DNA of 64,000 bases, taken from Candidatus Binatia bacterium. GTDB taxonomy: Bacteria > Vulcanimicrobiota > Vulcanimicrobiia > Vulcanimicrobiales > Vulcanimicrobiaceae. Shown piece after piece: positions 34,576 through 43,452 of this stretch (its first letter is position 1; each line of letters opens with the position of its first letter). Below the pieces are notes generated by a model. That model was not told the origin of the DNA. It worked only from the letters and a program-made list of their open reading frames with translations, and did not search any database. The position numbers were made by a program, and so were the translations under genes. The DNA is taken from contig DATKHY010000003.1 in NCBI GenBank assembly GCA_035544215.1, forward strand, positions 186,001 through 250,000, written 5' to 3'.

Positions 34576-37203
34576 GTGCGGGTCATCGAGGTCGACGAGC
34601 GTGGCGGCGCCGGTGTTTTTACACCGGTCGAGCGCCCCCGTCTGGTCGAACGCCTCTCTGCCTCGGCTGGCTGCCCGATTGCGCTGTTGATTGCTCCGGC
34701 CGGCTACGGAAAATCCGTCGTGCTGCGGCAGTATCTACGAAGTTTACGTGAGCCGCACGCTCGCTTCGCGCTGCGTGGCGAGCACACGACGCTGTTGAGC
34801 TTCTTGCGCGGCTTCGCGGAGGCACTCCGCGATTGCGCGCCGCACGCGATCAACGCGCTCGCCGGCGCGTACGAGCGCATGACCCCCTCTCCAAAACGCT
34901 GCGCCGACCTCGCGCGTTGGATGCACGCGCATCTCGAGTCATTCGATGGCGTTATCGCAATCGACGATTTGCACGTAGCCGACGCCGATCCGGACGTCGC
35001 GGGTTTCGTATGCTCCTTAATCGATCGTTCGAAGGGGCGCATTCGCTGGATCATCGCCTCTCGCTCGACGAGGAATCTCCCGATCGGAACGTGGCTCGCC
35101 TATCGGGACGCCGAACTCGCGATGGGCGAAGAAGAGCTGCGCTTTACGCTGGACGAGGCCCGGTTGGCCGCCCGCGGCCTGGGCCTGGAGCGGCGCGATG
35201 ACGAGCTCAACGACTTGCTCGCCCTTACCGAAGGCTGGCCGGCCGCGATGAGCTTCGCATTGCGGACGTCGACGCGCTCGTCGGACCTGCGCAACGTTTC
35301 GGCACTGACGCGCGAGATGATTTACCATTTCTTGGCGGAGCAAGTTTACAGCGGGCTCGACGCAGACGAACGCGCGGTCCTCGAGGTGGCGATCGCGCTG
35401 CCTGTCATCAGCCTCGGGGTGCTCGAGCGAGCAGGATTTGATCGCGCCCTGCCGGTCGTCGAGAGGCTGCGAGAGCGCACGGCGTTCATTTATGAGGAAT
35501 CGCCGGGCATCTATCAGTGCCACGACCTCTTCCGTGAGTTCTTGCGGCATCAAAGCGCGCTGGGCGGAAAGCAGGCGCAACAGCGCGTCCAAGAACGTGC
35601 CGCGAGGGCGCTCGAGGCGAGCTGGGATATCGAGCACGCGATCGCGGCCTACGTACTCGCTGCTTCGTCCGGCGACGTCCTTCGTCTGCTCGAGCGCGAC
35701 GGCTTCGACATGTTGGAACGCGCTCGCGGCGACGTAGTGGCGCGGGCGATCGAATCTCTGGACGAGCATACGCGCCGCCAGAATGCCACGGTCCTAGCGC
35801 TGCAAGGAGCTCTCCAAGCGACGGCAGGGAAATTCGCGCGCGCGGAATCACTCCTACGCCGCGCCCTCGCAAAAGCCGGCAACAACCGCGACCTATTCGC
35901 CATAACAAGCCTTCGTCTCGCATCCCTAGTTGCAAATCAGGGAGGCAACGTGACCGAGCTTCTACGCGCGGTTGGCGATGATGATGAGCAAGATGCCGGT
36001 CGTCGCGCGGAGGCGCTGTCGCTTATGGCCGGCAAGGCGGCCGCAAGCGCAGAGCCTAAAATCGCGGAGACGGCTCTTGCACGGTTAGAGCCGCTGCTTC
36101 TCGAGATTGACTCGGATGTTGTCCGCGCAAGAGTCCTGCACCACAGCGGCATAGCCTTCCACCACCTTGGGATTGCCGACCGGGCGTTTGAGGTGTTAAC
36201 GCAGTCAAGCGACGTCGCCGCGGACCTGCATCTGTACAGTATCGAAAGCAGAGCAAATGCTGTGCTTTCCAATTTGGTCCTTCATGAGGAGGACGACGTG
36301 GATCGACAGCTTCGGTACGCTGAATTTGCGGCGGATGCAGCGACCAAGGCTGGCGACACCTTCGCGCTTCAAACCGCACTTCTTCAGATGCTGAGCGCCC
36401 AGATGCGTCGAGGTAACGTTGAAGAGAGCATCGCGACTGAACAGCGGTTGGCAGGAATAAAAACGAACGATTTGGCCGACCGGTTCTTGGCGCTCTTCAG
36501 AGCGGTGAGGCTCGCCTGGGAGGGACGATTTGCCGAAGCCCATCAGCTTGTCGCACCGCGCTGGTCGCAAATGGCCTTTAGCTTCGATAAGGTGGTATCA
36601 GGTAGCGAGTATGCCCTTTTTCTGGCGATCGACGGGAAGCGCGAAGAATCGGCAAAACTCACACGGGAAATATTGGCGGTCCTCAGCACGTCGACTGTAA
36701 CAGGCCGCTTCCGAATACGGTCGATGATGATCGCGAAAGCACTTTCGGCACTGGCGGAAGCGATCAATGGGCGAGCGATGCATGCGGATCGGATCCTGCG
36801 CGGGATCAAGTTGGGCAGCGACTCCGTCATAGAGCTTGTGGTCACGACTGTTCGTAACGTGTTGTTGAGACTGACGCACCGAAGCGATGCGGGCGAACGC
36901 CGGGTTAGGAACGGGATCACAGAATTGAGCAGGCTCGGTTACGCCGACGTTGCACGGCTACTTGGGGCGGTCGACGATGTGCTTGGGGCGCGAGGCAATC
37001 ATACTCAAAGTACGCAGCTCACCCCGTCAGAGGTCGACGTCCTTAAACTGTTGGACGAAGGGCTTATTCCTAAGGAGATTGCGTTACGAAAGGATCGCAG
37101 CGTTTGCACAATCCGAGTCCACATCGCAAATGCGGTCGCGAAGCTTGGCTGCCACGGGAAAGCGGAAGCGGTCCGGCGAGCGCGCCAAGAAGGCATCATC
37201 TGA
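34576..37203 (+). CDS. Large LuxR/MalT-like STAND transcriptional regulator
   Basis: An 875-residue regulator. The N-terminal AAA/STAND ATPase has Walker A APAGYGKS (40-47) and Walker B VIAIDDLH. A winged-helix/linker segment follows (YHFLAEQVYSGLDADERAVL, CHDLFREFLRHQSAL), then a long helical-repeat sensor region (about 350-800) and a C-terminal LuxR helix-turn-helix (about 813-875: LTPSEVDVLKLLDEGLIPKE, VHIANAVAKLG). MalT-type proteins bind ATP and an inducer, oligomerise and activate transcription; the inducer here is unknown. GTG at 34576 follows the amidase-like gene by 11 bases. GC drops inside the gene: 34741-34800 has 39 of 60 G+C, 36421-36480 only 31 of 60. Confidence 0.88.
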   Translation: MRVIEVDERGGAGVFTPVERPRLVERLSASAGCPIALLIAPAGYGKSVVLRQYLRSLREPHARFALRGEHTTLLSFLRGFAEALRDCAPHAINALAGAYERMTPSPKRCADLARWMHAHLESFDGVIAIDDLHVADADPDVAGFVCSLIDRSKGRIRWIIASRSTRNLPIGTWLAYRDAELAMGEEELRFTLDEARLAARGLGLERRDDELNDLLALTEGWPAAMSFALRTSTRSSDLRNVSALTREMIYHFLAEQVYSGLDADERAVLEVAIALPVISLGVLERAGFDRALPVVERLRERTAFIYEESPGIYQCHDLFREFLRHQSALGGKQAQQRVQERAARALEASWDIEHAIAAYVLAASSGDVLRLLERDGFDMLERARGDVVARAIESLDEHTRRQNATVLALQGALQATAGKFARAESLLRRALAKAGNNRDLFAITSLRLASLVANQGGNVTELLRAVGDDDEQDAGRRAEALSLMAGKAAASAEPKIAETALARLEPLLLEIDSDVVRARVLHHSGIAFHHLGIADRAFEVLTQSSDVAADLHLYSIESRANAVLSNLVLHEEDDVDRQLRYAEFAADAATKAGDTFALQTALLQMLSAQMRRGNVEESIATEQRLAGIKTNDLADRFLALFRAVRLAWEGRFAEAHQLVAPRWSQMAFSFDKVVSGSEYALFLAIDGKREESAKLTREILAVLSTSTVTGRFRIRSMMIAKALSALAEAINGRAMHADRILRGIKLGSDSVIELVVTTVRNVLLRLTHRSDAGERRVRNGITELSRLGYADVARLLGAVDDVLGARGNHTQSTQLTPSEVDVLKLLDEGLIPKEIALRKDRSVCTIRVHIANAVAKLGCHGKAEAVRRARQEGII

Positions 37204-37308
37204 CCGGGCGCCAGGGGCAGCGATGGCCTAGTTAATGTTGATTAGTGGCCGAGGTTCGACTCAGCGGTAGGCTTGCGCTAAGACAGCTAGTGAGGGAGGA
37301 TTTCGAAT

Positions 37309-37371
37309 ATGCTAAGCCTAGCAATGGCGCTGCTTCTGGCTCTGTGCGTTAGTCCGCCAGATCCACTGTAA
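37309..37371 (+). CDS. Possible 20-residue hydrophobic peptide
   Basis: A strong Shine-Dalgarno (GAGGGAGGA) lies about eight bases before an ATG opening a short frame, MLSLAMALLLALCVSPPDPL, then TAA. It reads like a signal peptide or single-helix membrane peptide and may be the remnant of a lost exported protein. The surrounding 37204-37443 stretch holds no other gene. Weak evidence beyond the ribosome-binding site. Confidence 0.3.
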   Translation: MLSLAMALLLALCVSPPDPL

Positions 37372-37443
37372 GCGCGCAACAACTGACCGGGTGGGCAGCT
37401 TGTGCGCCACCCAGTTGGCACTCGTCCATGCCAAAATGCCGGC

Positions 37444-37920
37444 ATGGACGAGTACTTTATAGGGGCGGGGGCGCTCCTGACTGCTGGGCCGAGCGGGTCG
37501 ATCGCGGGGGCAACCCTGCATGCCCAGACCGAGGCCGGCTTAGCGTCCCGAGTCAAGGTGGCCGTGATCGACTTCGAGGCGACGAGGCTGGGCGAGCTCT
37601 CGCGCGTCCTCGTCGTGGCTGCCGGCTGGAACAGGCCGCGCTTCCGGAGCGAGGTCGCTGACCGGCTCCTGGCCGACCACGAGTGCACGCTCGCGGACGT
37701 GATGGCGGTGCTAGCCGAGGCGGCCGCGACGCACGAGATACACGTGTTCGCCCACTGGCTCCCGGACAGCGAGACCTTGCGGACGCTGGAAAACCGCGGC
37801 ATTTGCGTGGTGGCACATCCCCTCGAGGCAATCGGGCAAGCCGCTTTAGTTTGCGGCCAGCGGGTGGGCCGGTGGCCAGTTCAGGCGGCTCCAAGGGTGA
37901 CAAAGCACGATGCAGCGTAG
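37444..37920 (+). CDS. Hypothetical protein upstream of a two-component pair
   Basis: A 158-residue soluble protein that I do not recognise. It starts MDEYFIGAGALLTAGPSGS and has an alternating strand/helix pattern (VKVAVIDFEATRLGELSRVL, IHVFAHWLPDSETLRTLENR, GICVVAHPLEAIGQAALVC) compatible with a small alpha/beta fold. No signal peptide, membrane helix or Cys-metal motif. An in-frame GTG at 37402 would add 14 residues. The stop lies 11 bases before the response regulator ATG, so it may belong to the same operon and could be an accessory sensor or output protein; this is only context. Confidence 0.55.
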   Translation: MDEYFIGAGALLTAGPSGSIAGATLHAQTEAGLASRVKVAVIDFEATRLGELSRVLVVAAGWNRPRFRSEVADRLLADHECTLADVMAVLAEAAATHEIHVFAHWLPDSETLRTLENRGICVVAHPLEAIGQAALVCGQRVGRWPVQAAPRVTKHDAA

Positions 37921-37931
37921 AAATGCATACT

Positions 37932-38609
37932 ATGCCCAATGCCCGCGTTGCGGTCATCGACGACGACCGTATGGTTCGGGAGATGTTGGAACTCGGGCTC
38001 TCCCGCGAGGGCTACGAGGTGCGGACGGCAACGGATGGCTTGGCTGCCCTCGAGCTCGTGAAAGTCTTCGATCCCGAGCTCATCGTGCTCGACATCATGA
38101 TGCCGAAGATCGACGGGGTGACACTGCTCCCTCGGTTGCGCGAAATCACGCAAGCGCCGATCCTGATGTTGACCGCGAAGGGCGGTACCGAAGATAAGGT
38201 TCGTTCCCTGAGTTCCGGCGCCGACGACTATCTAGTCAAGCCGTTCGTCTTTGAAGAGTTGATCGCGCGCCTCCAGGCGAAGCTGCGGCGCCCGCAGCTC
38301 ATCGAGGAAAACGTCCTGCGCTGGCGTGACATCTCGATCAATCCCGGGACGCGCGAGGCCTGGCGCGGTAAGGATCCGCTCGAGTTCACCCAACGCGAGT
38401 TCGACCTTCTCGAAGTGTTCATGCGGGAGCCGCGGCGCGTCTTCAGCAAGGATCATTTGCTCGAGATCGTTTGGGGACACGACTTTGAGGGCGGCCCGAA
38501 CATCGTTGAGACCTACATCTCATATCTACGCGCGAAAATCGACCGCGCGGGAGAACAGGGCTCGTTCATTCGAACAGTCCGCGGCGTCGGCTACGGCCTC
38601 TCTCAATAG
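37932..38609 (+). CDS. OmpR-family response regulator
   Basis: Two-component regulator of 225 residues. The receiver has VAVIDDDRMVREML acidic residues, the phosphoacceptor Asp in IVLDIMMPKIDG (about D54) and Lys in YLVKPF. The winged-helix effector ends IVETYISYLRAKID...VRGVGYGL. ATG at 37932 begins the conserved core (MPNARVAVIDDD); an ATG at 37923 is three codons earlier. The histidine kinase starts 12 bases after its stop, which makes them a cognate pair. A TonB receptor follows the kinase by 58 bases and is a candidate target. Confidence 0.93.
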   Translation: MPNARVAVIDDDRMVREMLELGLSREGYEVRTATDGLAALELVKVFDPELIVLDIMMPKIDGVTLLPRLREITQAPILMLTAKGGTEDKVRSLSSGADDYLVKPFVFEELIARLQAKLRRPQLIEENVLRWRDISINPGTREAWRGKDPLEFTQREFDLLEVFMREPRRVFSKDHLLEIVWGHDFEGGPNIVETYISYLRAKIDRAGEQGSFIRTVRGVGYGLSQ

Positions 38610-38621
38610 AGGGTCGCGTCC

Positions 38622-40001
38622 TTGAAGTTGGCAGCGCGCCTCTCCGCCTTGTACGCGGTGCTTCTCGGCGTAACGGTCGTGATCGTCATCCTGGCGTCCT
38701 CGATCGCCTTGGTTTTCGAGCTCTGGCGCTTCTCGGGCGACGTAACGGTGGCGAAGCACGAAGAGGCCCGGATTCTGGTCGATCAATATCGGCGCGAGGG
38801 GATGAGTCTCAAGCAGGCCGCGCCCGAGATCGTCAACGCACTCAGCGGAATCGGCCTGCGCGTCACCGTCTTCGACCTGAAGGGTCGCTACCTCGCCGGG
38901 GACAAAACGCTGCGCCCCAGGCCGCTGCCCGCGGTGCTCGCGGCGGGCGGCATGCAACATTTCATCCCGCCGCTCGCCAAGGGCAAACCAGCGCCGCTCG
39001 ACCCCACGCGGCTCGAACCGCTCTCGCTCACCTACGTACAGGGCGGTTACGTCGGTTTTGCCCCATCGTTCCCGCTGCTGCTCGTCTCGCTGATTCCGTA
39101 CTGGCGAATCGTTCTGACCATCGGCGCGGCGGCAATCCTGCTCTCGTGGCTCGTTGGCCGGGTGTTCGCGCAACAGTCGCTGCGGCCGATCAACGAGGTC
39201 AGCGACTCCCTGCGAGCGCTCGCGGACGGCGACTACACGCAGCGTCGCTTCGTAATGGCCGGCGGCGACGAGGTCGCATCGCTGACCGCGGCTTTCAACG
39301 ACGCCGTCGCGAGCGTAGCGGCAGCATTCGACCATCGGAAGCACGCCGAGGAACGCATGCGTCAGTTCGCCGCCGACGCCTCACACGAGCTGAGAACGCC
39401 GCTGACCGTGATCGGCGGCTACATCGACGTGCTGCGGCGCGGCGCGATCGAGGAACCGCGCATCGCGCGCCAGATTCTCGCCACGATGTCGCTCGAGAAG
39501 GAGCACATGCGCGGCCTGATCGATCGCCTGATGCGGTTGGCGCGCCTCGACTCCGAGGCCCCACCGCACATCGAAGCCGTCGACGTCGCCGAGCTCCTGC
39601 GCGGCCAGTGCGAAGCCGCACGCCGCCTGGACGACCGGCGCATCATCGACTATAGCGTTGACGGCGTCGAGAGCGTACAGGCCGATCGCGGGGAGCTGGC
39701 CGAAGCGGTTTGGAACGTTATCGAAAACGCACTGAAGTATGCTCCGGACGCGCCCATTCATCTCCGGGCCACGCGCAACAACGGCCACTCGGTCATCCGC
39801 GTGAGCGACGAAGGCCCCGGAATGTCGGAATCGGAACGGGTGCATGCTTTCGAGCGCTTCTATCGCGGCGATCAACGCGGCGAAATCGTCGGGACGGGCC
39901 TCGGCCTCGCCATCGCGAAGCGTGCCGTCGAGCGCGTCGGCGGCGACATCGCGATCGACAGCGCACCCGGCCACGGCACGGCCGTAACGATCACGATCTA
40001 G
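38622..40001 (+). CDS. Sensor histidine kinase
   Basis: A 459-residue membrane kinase. Helix 1 lies at about 9-34 and a periplasmic domain of about 110 residues follows. Helix 2 is near 155-180 and HAMP near 182-235. The phosphoacceptor His is in the ASHELRTPLTVIGG motif (about 254). The ATPase has WNVIENALKYAP (N box), VSDEGPGMSE (G1) and GTGLGLAIAKRAVE (G2). The start is TTG at 38622, 12 bases after the response regulator stop; no ATG or GTG precedes the first helix. Signal sensed unknown. Confidence 0.93.
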   Translation: MKLAARLSALYAVLLGVTVVIVILASSIALVFELWRFSGDVTVAKHEEARILVDQYRREGMSLKQAAPEIVNALSGIGLRVTVFDLKGRYLAGDKTLRPRPLPAVLAAGGMQHFIPPLAKGKPAPLDPTRLEPLSLTYVQGGYVGFAPSFPLLLVSLIPYWRIVLTIGAAAILLSWLVGRVFAQQSLRPINEVSDSLRALADGDYTQRRFVMAGGDEVASLTAAFNDAVASVAAAFDHRKHAEERMRQFAADASHELRTPLTVIGGYIDVLRRGAIEEPRIARQILATMSLEKEHMRGLIDRLMRLARLDSEAPPHIEAVDVAELLRGQCEAARRLDDRRIIDYSVDGVESVQADRGELAEAVWNVIENALKYAPDAPIHLRATRNNGHSVIRVSDEGPGMSESERVHAFERFYRGDQRGEIVGTGLGLAIAKRAVERVGGDIAIDSAPGHGTAVTITI

Positions 40002-40059
40002 CCTTTCACAGCGCGGCTCAAGGCTTGCGACCGCGCCAATTCCGTATAATCGCGAAGAC

Positions 40060-43000
40060 ATGTTGCGGCGCTGTGTTGGGCTGACCGCGGCCCTGCTCAT
40101 GCTATTTGCGGCCGTCACGCCGCTAGCGCGGGCGCAAGCCGAGTCGGCGGAGATCGATATCGTCGTAGTGGACGCGACTACCAAGCAACCGCTCGAACTG
40201 GCGCGCGTACTGCTCGACGGGCCGGTCATTACGTCGGAGCTCACGGGCAAGAACGGCAAGGTTACATTCACCGACGTGCCCGATGGCATCTATCGTGCGC
40301 GCATCGTCAAGCGCGGCTACCAGAGCCTGACCTCGGCCTCGTTCGAGGTGCTCGACGGGCGCGTCATTACCGTCAACTTCGCGCTGGCCCTGGAGAACGG
40401 CGGCCTTAAAGTCATCGGAGAAGTGACCGCCAAGGCGTCGGCCACGATCTCGAGCAACAGCATCGACCAAAACTCGGCGCAACGGCGCCTGTCCACCGAT
40501 TTGGCCGATGCGCTGAACAAGCTTTCCGGGGTCAGCGTTTCGACGTCGAGCGACGACAGCGATGCGACGCAGACGATTTCGCTGGAGGGGCACGATCCGA
40601 CGCAGACGCAGCTGACGCTGGACGGGATTCCGCTCAATGCGCCCGGCTCGGCCGGCAACCTCGGCGGCTTCGCGACGGATTTGTTCCAGGGCGCGTCCGT
40701 GCGCATGGGTCCGTCACTGGGCGGGCTCGGTGGCTCGGTGAATTTCAGCACGCTGCAGCCCACGCTCAGCTGGCAGACGCAGCTGCAGATGTCGGTCGGA
40801 AGTTACGGCCGCGATAACTACTCGGTTGCGGAGACCGGTTCGATCGGGAAGCTGGGCCTGGCCGTGCAAACGGTCAACCGCTTGTACCCGAGCCTGGTGG
40901 ACGGCGACTTCTACGAGGACGCCAGCGGCCTAAGCTACATGCACGACGGCGACAGCACCACCTCGGGGAACCTCGTCAGCGCGCGCTACGAGTTCGGCGA
41001 TTCCGACTCGTTGACCGGCATGTTCATGAACTCCAATCGCAACACCAACGTCGTATGCCTGCGCTATCCCGGCGATCCGGCCACCACGCTGCCGTGCGGA
41101 TACGGCCCCAACAATACCGACACGACCAACGTCCAGCTCTACTCGCTCACCGATAACGCACTGGTCGGCGCGACGCAGATCCAGACCTCGGTCTTTTCCT
41201 TCGATTCCAGCGGCCTATTAAACCAGCTGGCGCGCTACGTCAACGGGGTTCCGTCGCCGACCGGCTATTCGACGAACACGAAGTCGAGCGGCTACGTCGT
41301 AAACGCGACGCTCCCCGCGCAACAGCGGCACACGATCTCGATCCAGGCGTACGGAACTTCGTCGCAGTTCGCGACGACGCCGCTCGTCCCGCAGGCGGAG
41401 CCGTTCTACAGCGGATCGCAGACCGCGAACTACTCAGTGCTGCAAGCCACGGACACGATCCACTCTAACGACAAGCTCACGCTCTCGGGCTCGGCCGGGC
41501 TCAGCACCGCGACGGGAAACAGCGGCGTCTCCGAGCTCGCCAGCGTCGCCGCGACGTGGCGGCCGACGTCGCGCGACAGCTACAGCGCGTCGTTCGCGCT
41601 CGGGGGAGCCGCTGCCACGCAGGGGCGCCTGCAGATTCTGAGCGATCCCGCGTCGCTGCGCTTCGACTGCAACGGGAAGGTTGCGTATGGTAACGCGCCG
41701 GGCCAACAGCCGCAGAACAGCTCGTCCACGTCGGCGCGCCTCACCTACACGCACCAGCTGCACGGCGGCAACGTGTCGCTCACGCTGTACCGTCAGTTGC
41801 AAAACGGGGTGCTGCTGCCGGTCTACGTCGACGGCGTCGTCCTCAACCAGCTCGGTCAGCTGCCGTCCGGCTATCTCGCGCAGGTCGCCGCGCTCTACAA
41901 CTCTCCGGCCGGGTGCAACGCGCCGCCGGGCACTCCGTTTACGGCCCAGCAGCTCTACTTCACGAGTCCAGTCGCGGGAGTGCAGCGGCTCTATCAGGGC
42001 GCCGAGCTCACCGGCTACTTCACGGTGGGCGATCTCGTGATCCAGGGATACTACAACGTCACGGGCGCGCAGGCCGACTCGAACAGCTACCTCTTCGCCA
42101 ATCCGTGGTCGATCACGATTTCCGGTCAGCAGCTTCCGAACGTTCCCCTGATCAAGTCCGGCGTTGTCCTCGACTACAAGGCGCCGCACTCGATGTTCGA
42201 GTGGCTCGCCGATGCGCAGCACGTGGGCACAAACAATCCGAACAACCTTCCGCCGTACACGACGTTTGACGCCGGCGTCACCGCCCAGCTGACGCGCGGA
42301 ACGCTCACGCTCGCAGCGAGCAACATCACGAACACGTATTCTGGCGTCTTCGCCAGCCCCGCCAACGCCGTGCCGTTTACCACCGCAGGCGGCATCGTGA
42401 TTCCCAACATCGCTCGGCCGCTCGTGCCGCGCACGATCTCCGTCACATACTCCGCGAAGTTGGGCCAGGGCGTGTCGTCGCAGACCGCTACGGCGTTCCG
42501 AGCCCGCGGCACGGGTGGCGGCGGCGGCCCGTTCGGCGGCCCGGGCGCTCCCGGAGAACAGGGCCCTCCCGGCGGTGGCGGCGGCGGAGGCCGCGGCCTA
42601 TCGTCGCTCTTCTCGCCGCTGCCGCAGACCCCGCCGGCCGATCCGTTCGCCGTGGTCGCCAATCCCGCATCGTGCAGCGCCGGCAACGCCACCAAGACGC
42701 GTCGGCTCGCCGGCGAGCTGAGGGCCTTCGCGGCAGAAGTGGAAGCTGCGCGCACGGCCGCAGGCTATCCGGCAACGATGCCTGCTCCGGCGCTGCCCGA
42801 CGCGACGATCACGTACCACGGGCTTGGCATGACGTACGCGCTCGCGATAACGCCGAAGGGCAGCGGGATGCTGCGCGCGGTGGCGAGCTGTCTCTCGCTG
42901 CACATCGCGAGAACCGACGACGTCACACAGCGCAAGCTGTTTGCGCCGACAAGTCCGTTGTTCTTCGTGCCGCAGCTGAACTTCATGCCCGCGGTCGGCC

Positions 43001-43440
43001 TGTACGTCGTCGCTCGCCAGCCACAGGCGGGTCAGGAGGCGTTCCGTGTCTACAAGCTTCCGACGACGCCGCCGAAGGACCCGTTCCAGATGCGTACGTC
43101 GCAGTCGTGCACCGGCGACGTGAAGAATCTCGCGACGCAGTCGCTGCTCGAGCTGCGAAACCGTTTCGCGAACGGCGCCGCGACCCCGAGCTGGACGATC
43201 ACGGCGCACGCCGCGAAGGGCGGCACGTGGTACGAGCTCGACCCGGGCGATCCGACCGTCGTGCCGGCTCTCGTCGTCTGCGGGCGCATCGCCGCGACGA
43301 CGAGCGATGAGCTCGTGCAGCACGGCCTTGACGGCAAGAGCGTTCCCGAACTGAACTACGCGCCGAGCGTCGGCCTCTATCTTATCCGTCCGAGCAATCG
43401 ACCGGTCATCCCGAATGCGTCGCCATCACCCTCGCCGTGA
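40060..43440 (+). CDS. TonB-dependent receptor with long duplicated C-terminal extension
   Basis: A 1126-residue outer-membrane receptor. Signal peptide (1-27, ...ARAQA), CarboxypepD_reg-like domain (about 30-110: EIDIVVVDATTKQPLELARV), plug (about 135-240: LSTDLADALNKLSGVSVSTS, LEGHDPTQTQLTLDG) and barrel to about 805. It then departs from the family: a Gly/Pro-rich linker (about 820-845) leads to two related units (about 855-1000 and 1005-1115). Each begins 'PPxDPF', has a conserved SC near its start and a later C, and closes with 'P.LNF/YxPxVGLYxxxR'. Receptors normally end with the last barrel strand, so this tail probably lies in the periplasm or at the surface. It follows a two-component pair by 58 bases. 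Ligand unknown. Confidence 0.88.
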   Translation: MLRRCVGLTAALLMLFAAVTPLARAQAESAEIDIVVVDATTKQPLELARVLLDGPVITSELTGKNGKVTFTDVPDGIYRARIVKRGYQSLTSASFEVLDGRVITVNFALALENGGLKVIGEVTAKASATISSNSIDQNSAQRRLSTDLADALNKLSGVSVSTSSDDSDATQTISLEGHDPTQTQLTLDGIPLNAPGSAGNLGGFATDLFQGASVRMGPSLGGLGGSVNFSTLQPTLSWQTQLQMSVGSYGRDNYSVAETGSIGKLGLAVQTVNRLYPSLVDGDFYEDASGLSYMHDGDSTTSGNLVSARYEFGDSDSLTGMFMNSNRNTNVVCLRYPGDPATTLPCGYGPNNTDTTNVQLYSLTDNALVGATQIQTSVFSFDSSGLLNQLARYVNGVPSPTGYSTNTKSSGYVVNATLPAQQRHTISIQAYGTSSQFATTPLVPQAEPFYSGSQTANYSVLQATDTIHSNDKLTLSGSAGLSTATGNSGVSELASVAATWRPTSRDSYSASFALGGAAATQGRLQILSDPASLRFDCNGKVAYGNAPGQQPQNSSSTSARLTYTHQLHGGNVSLTLYRQLQNGVLLPVYVDGVVLNQLGQLPSGYLAQVAALYNSPAGCNAPPGTPFTAQQLYFTSPVAGVQRLYQGAELTGYFTVGDLVIQGYYNVTGAQADSNSYLFANPWSITISGQQLPNVPLIKSGVVLDYKAPHSMFEWLADAQHVGTNNPNNLPPYTTFDAGVTAQLTRGTLTLAASNITNTYSGVFASPANAVPFTTAGGIVIPNIARPLVPRTISVTYSAKLGQGVSSQTATAFRARGTGGGGGPFGGPGAPGEQGPPGGGGGGGRGLSSLFSPLPQTPPADPFAVVANPASCSAGNATKTRRLAGELRAFAAEVEAARTAAGYPATMPAPALPDATITYHGLGMTYALAITPKGSGMLRAVASCLSLHIARTDDVTQRKLFAPTSPLFFVPQLNFMPAVGLYVVARQPQAGQEAFRVYKLPTTPPKDPFQMRTSQSCTGDVKNLATQSLLELRNRFANGAATPSWTITAHAAKGGTWYELDPGDPTVVPALVVCGRIAATTSDELVQHGLDGKSVPELNYAPSVGLYLIRPSNRPVIPNASPSPSP

Positions 43441-43452
43441 CGCCGGCGCCCG

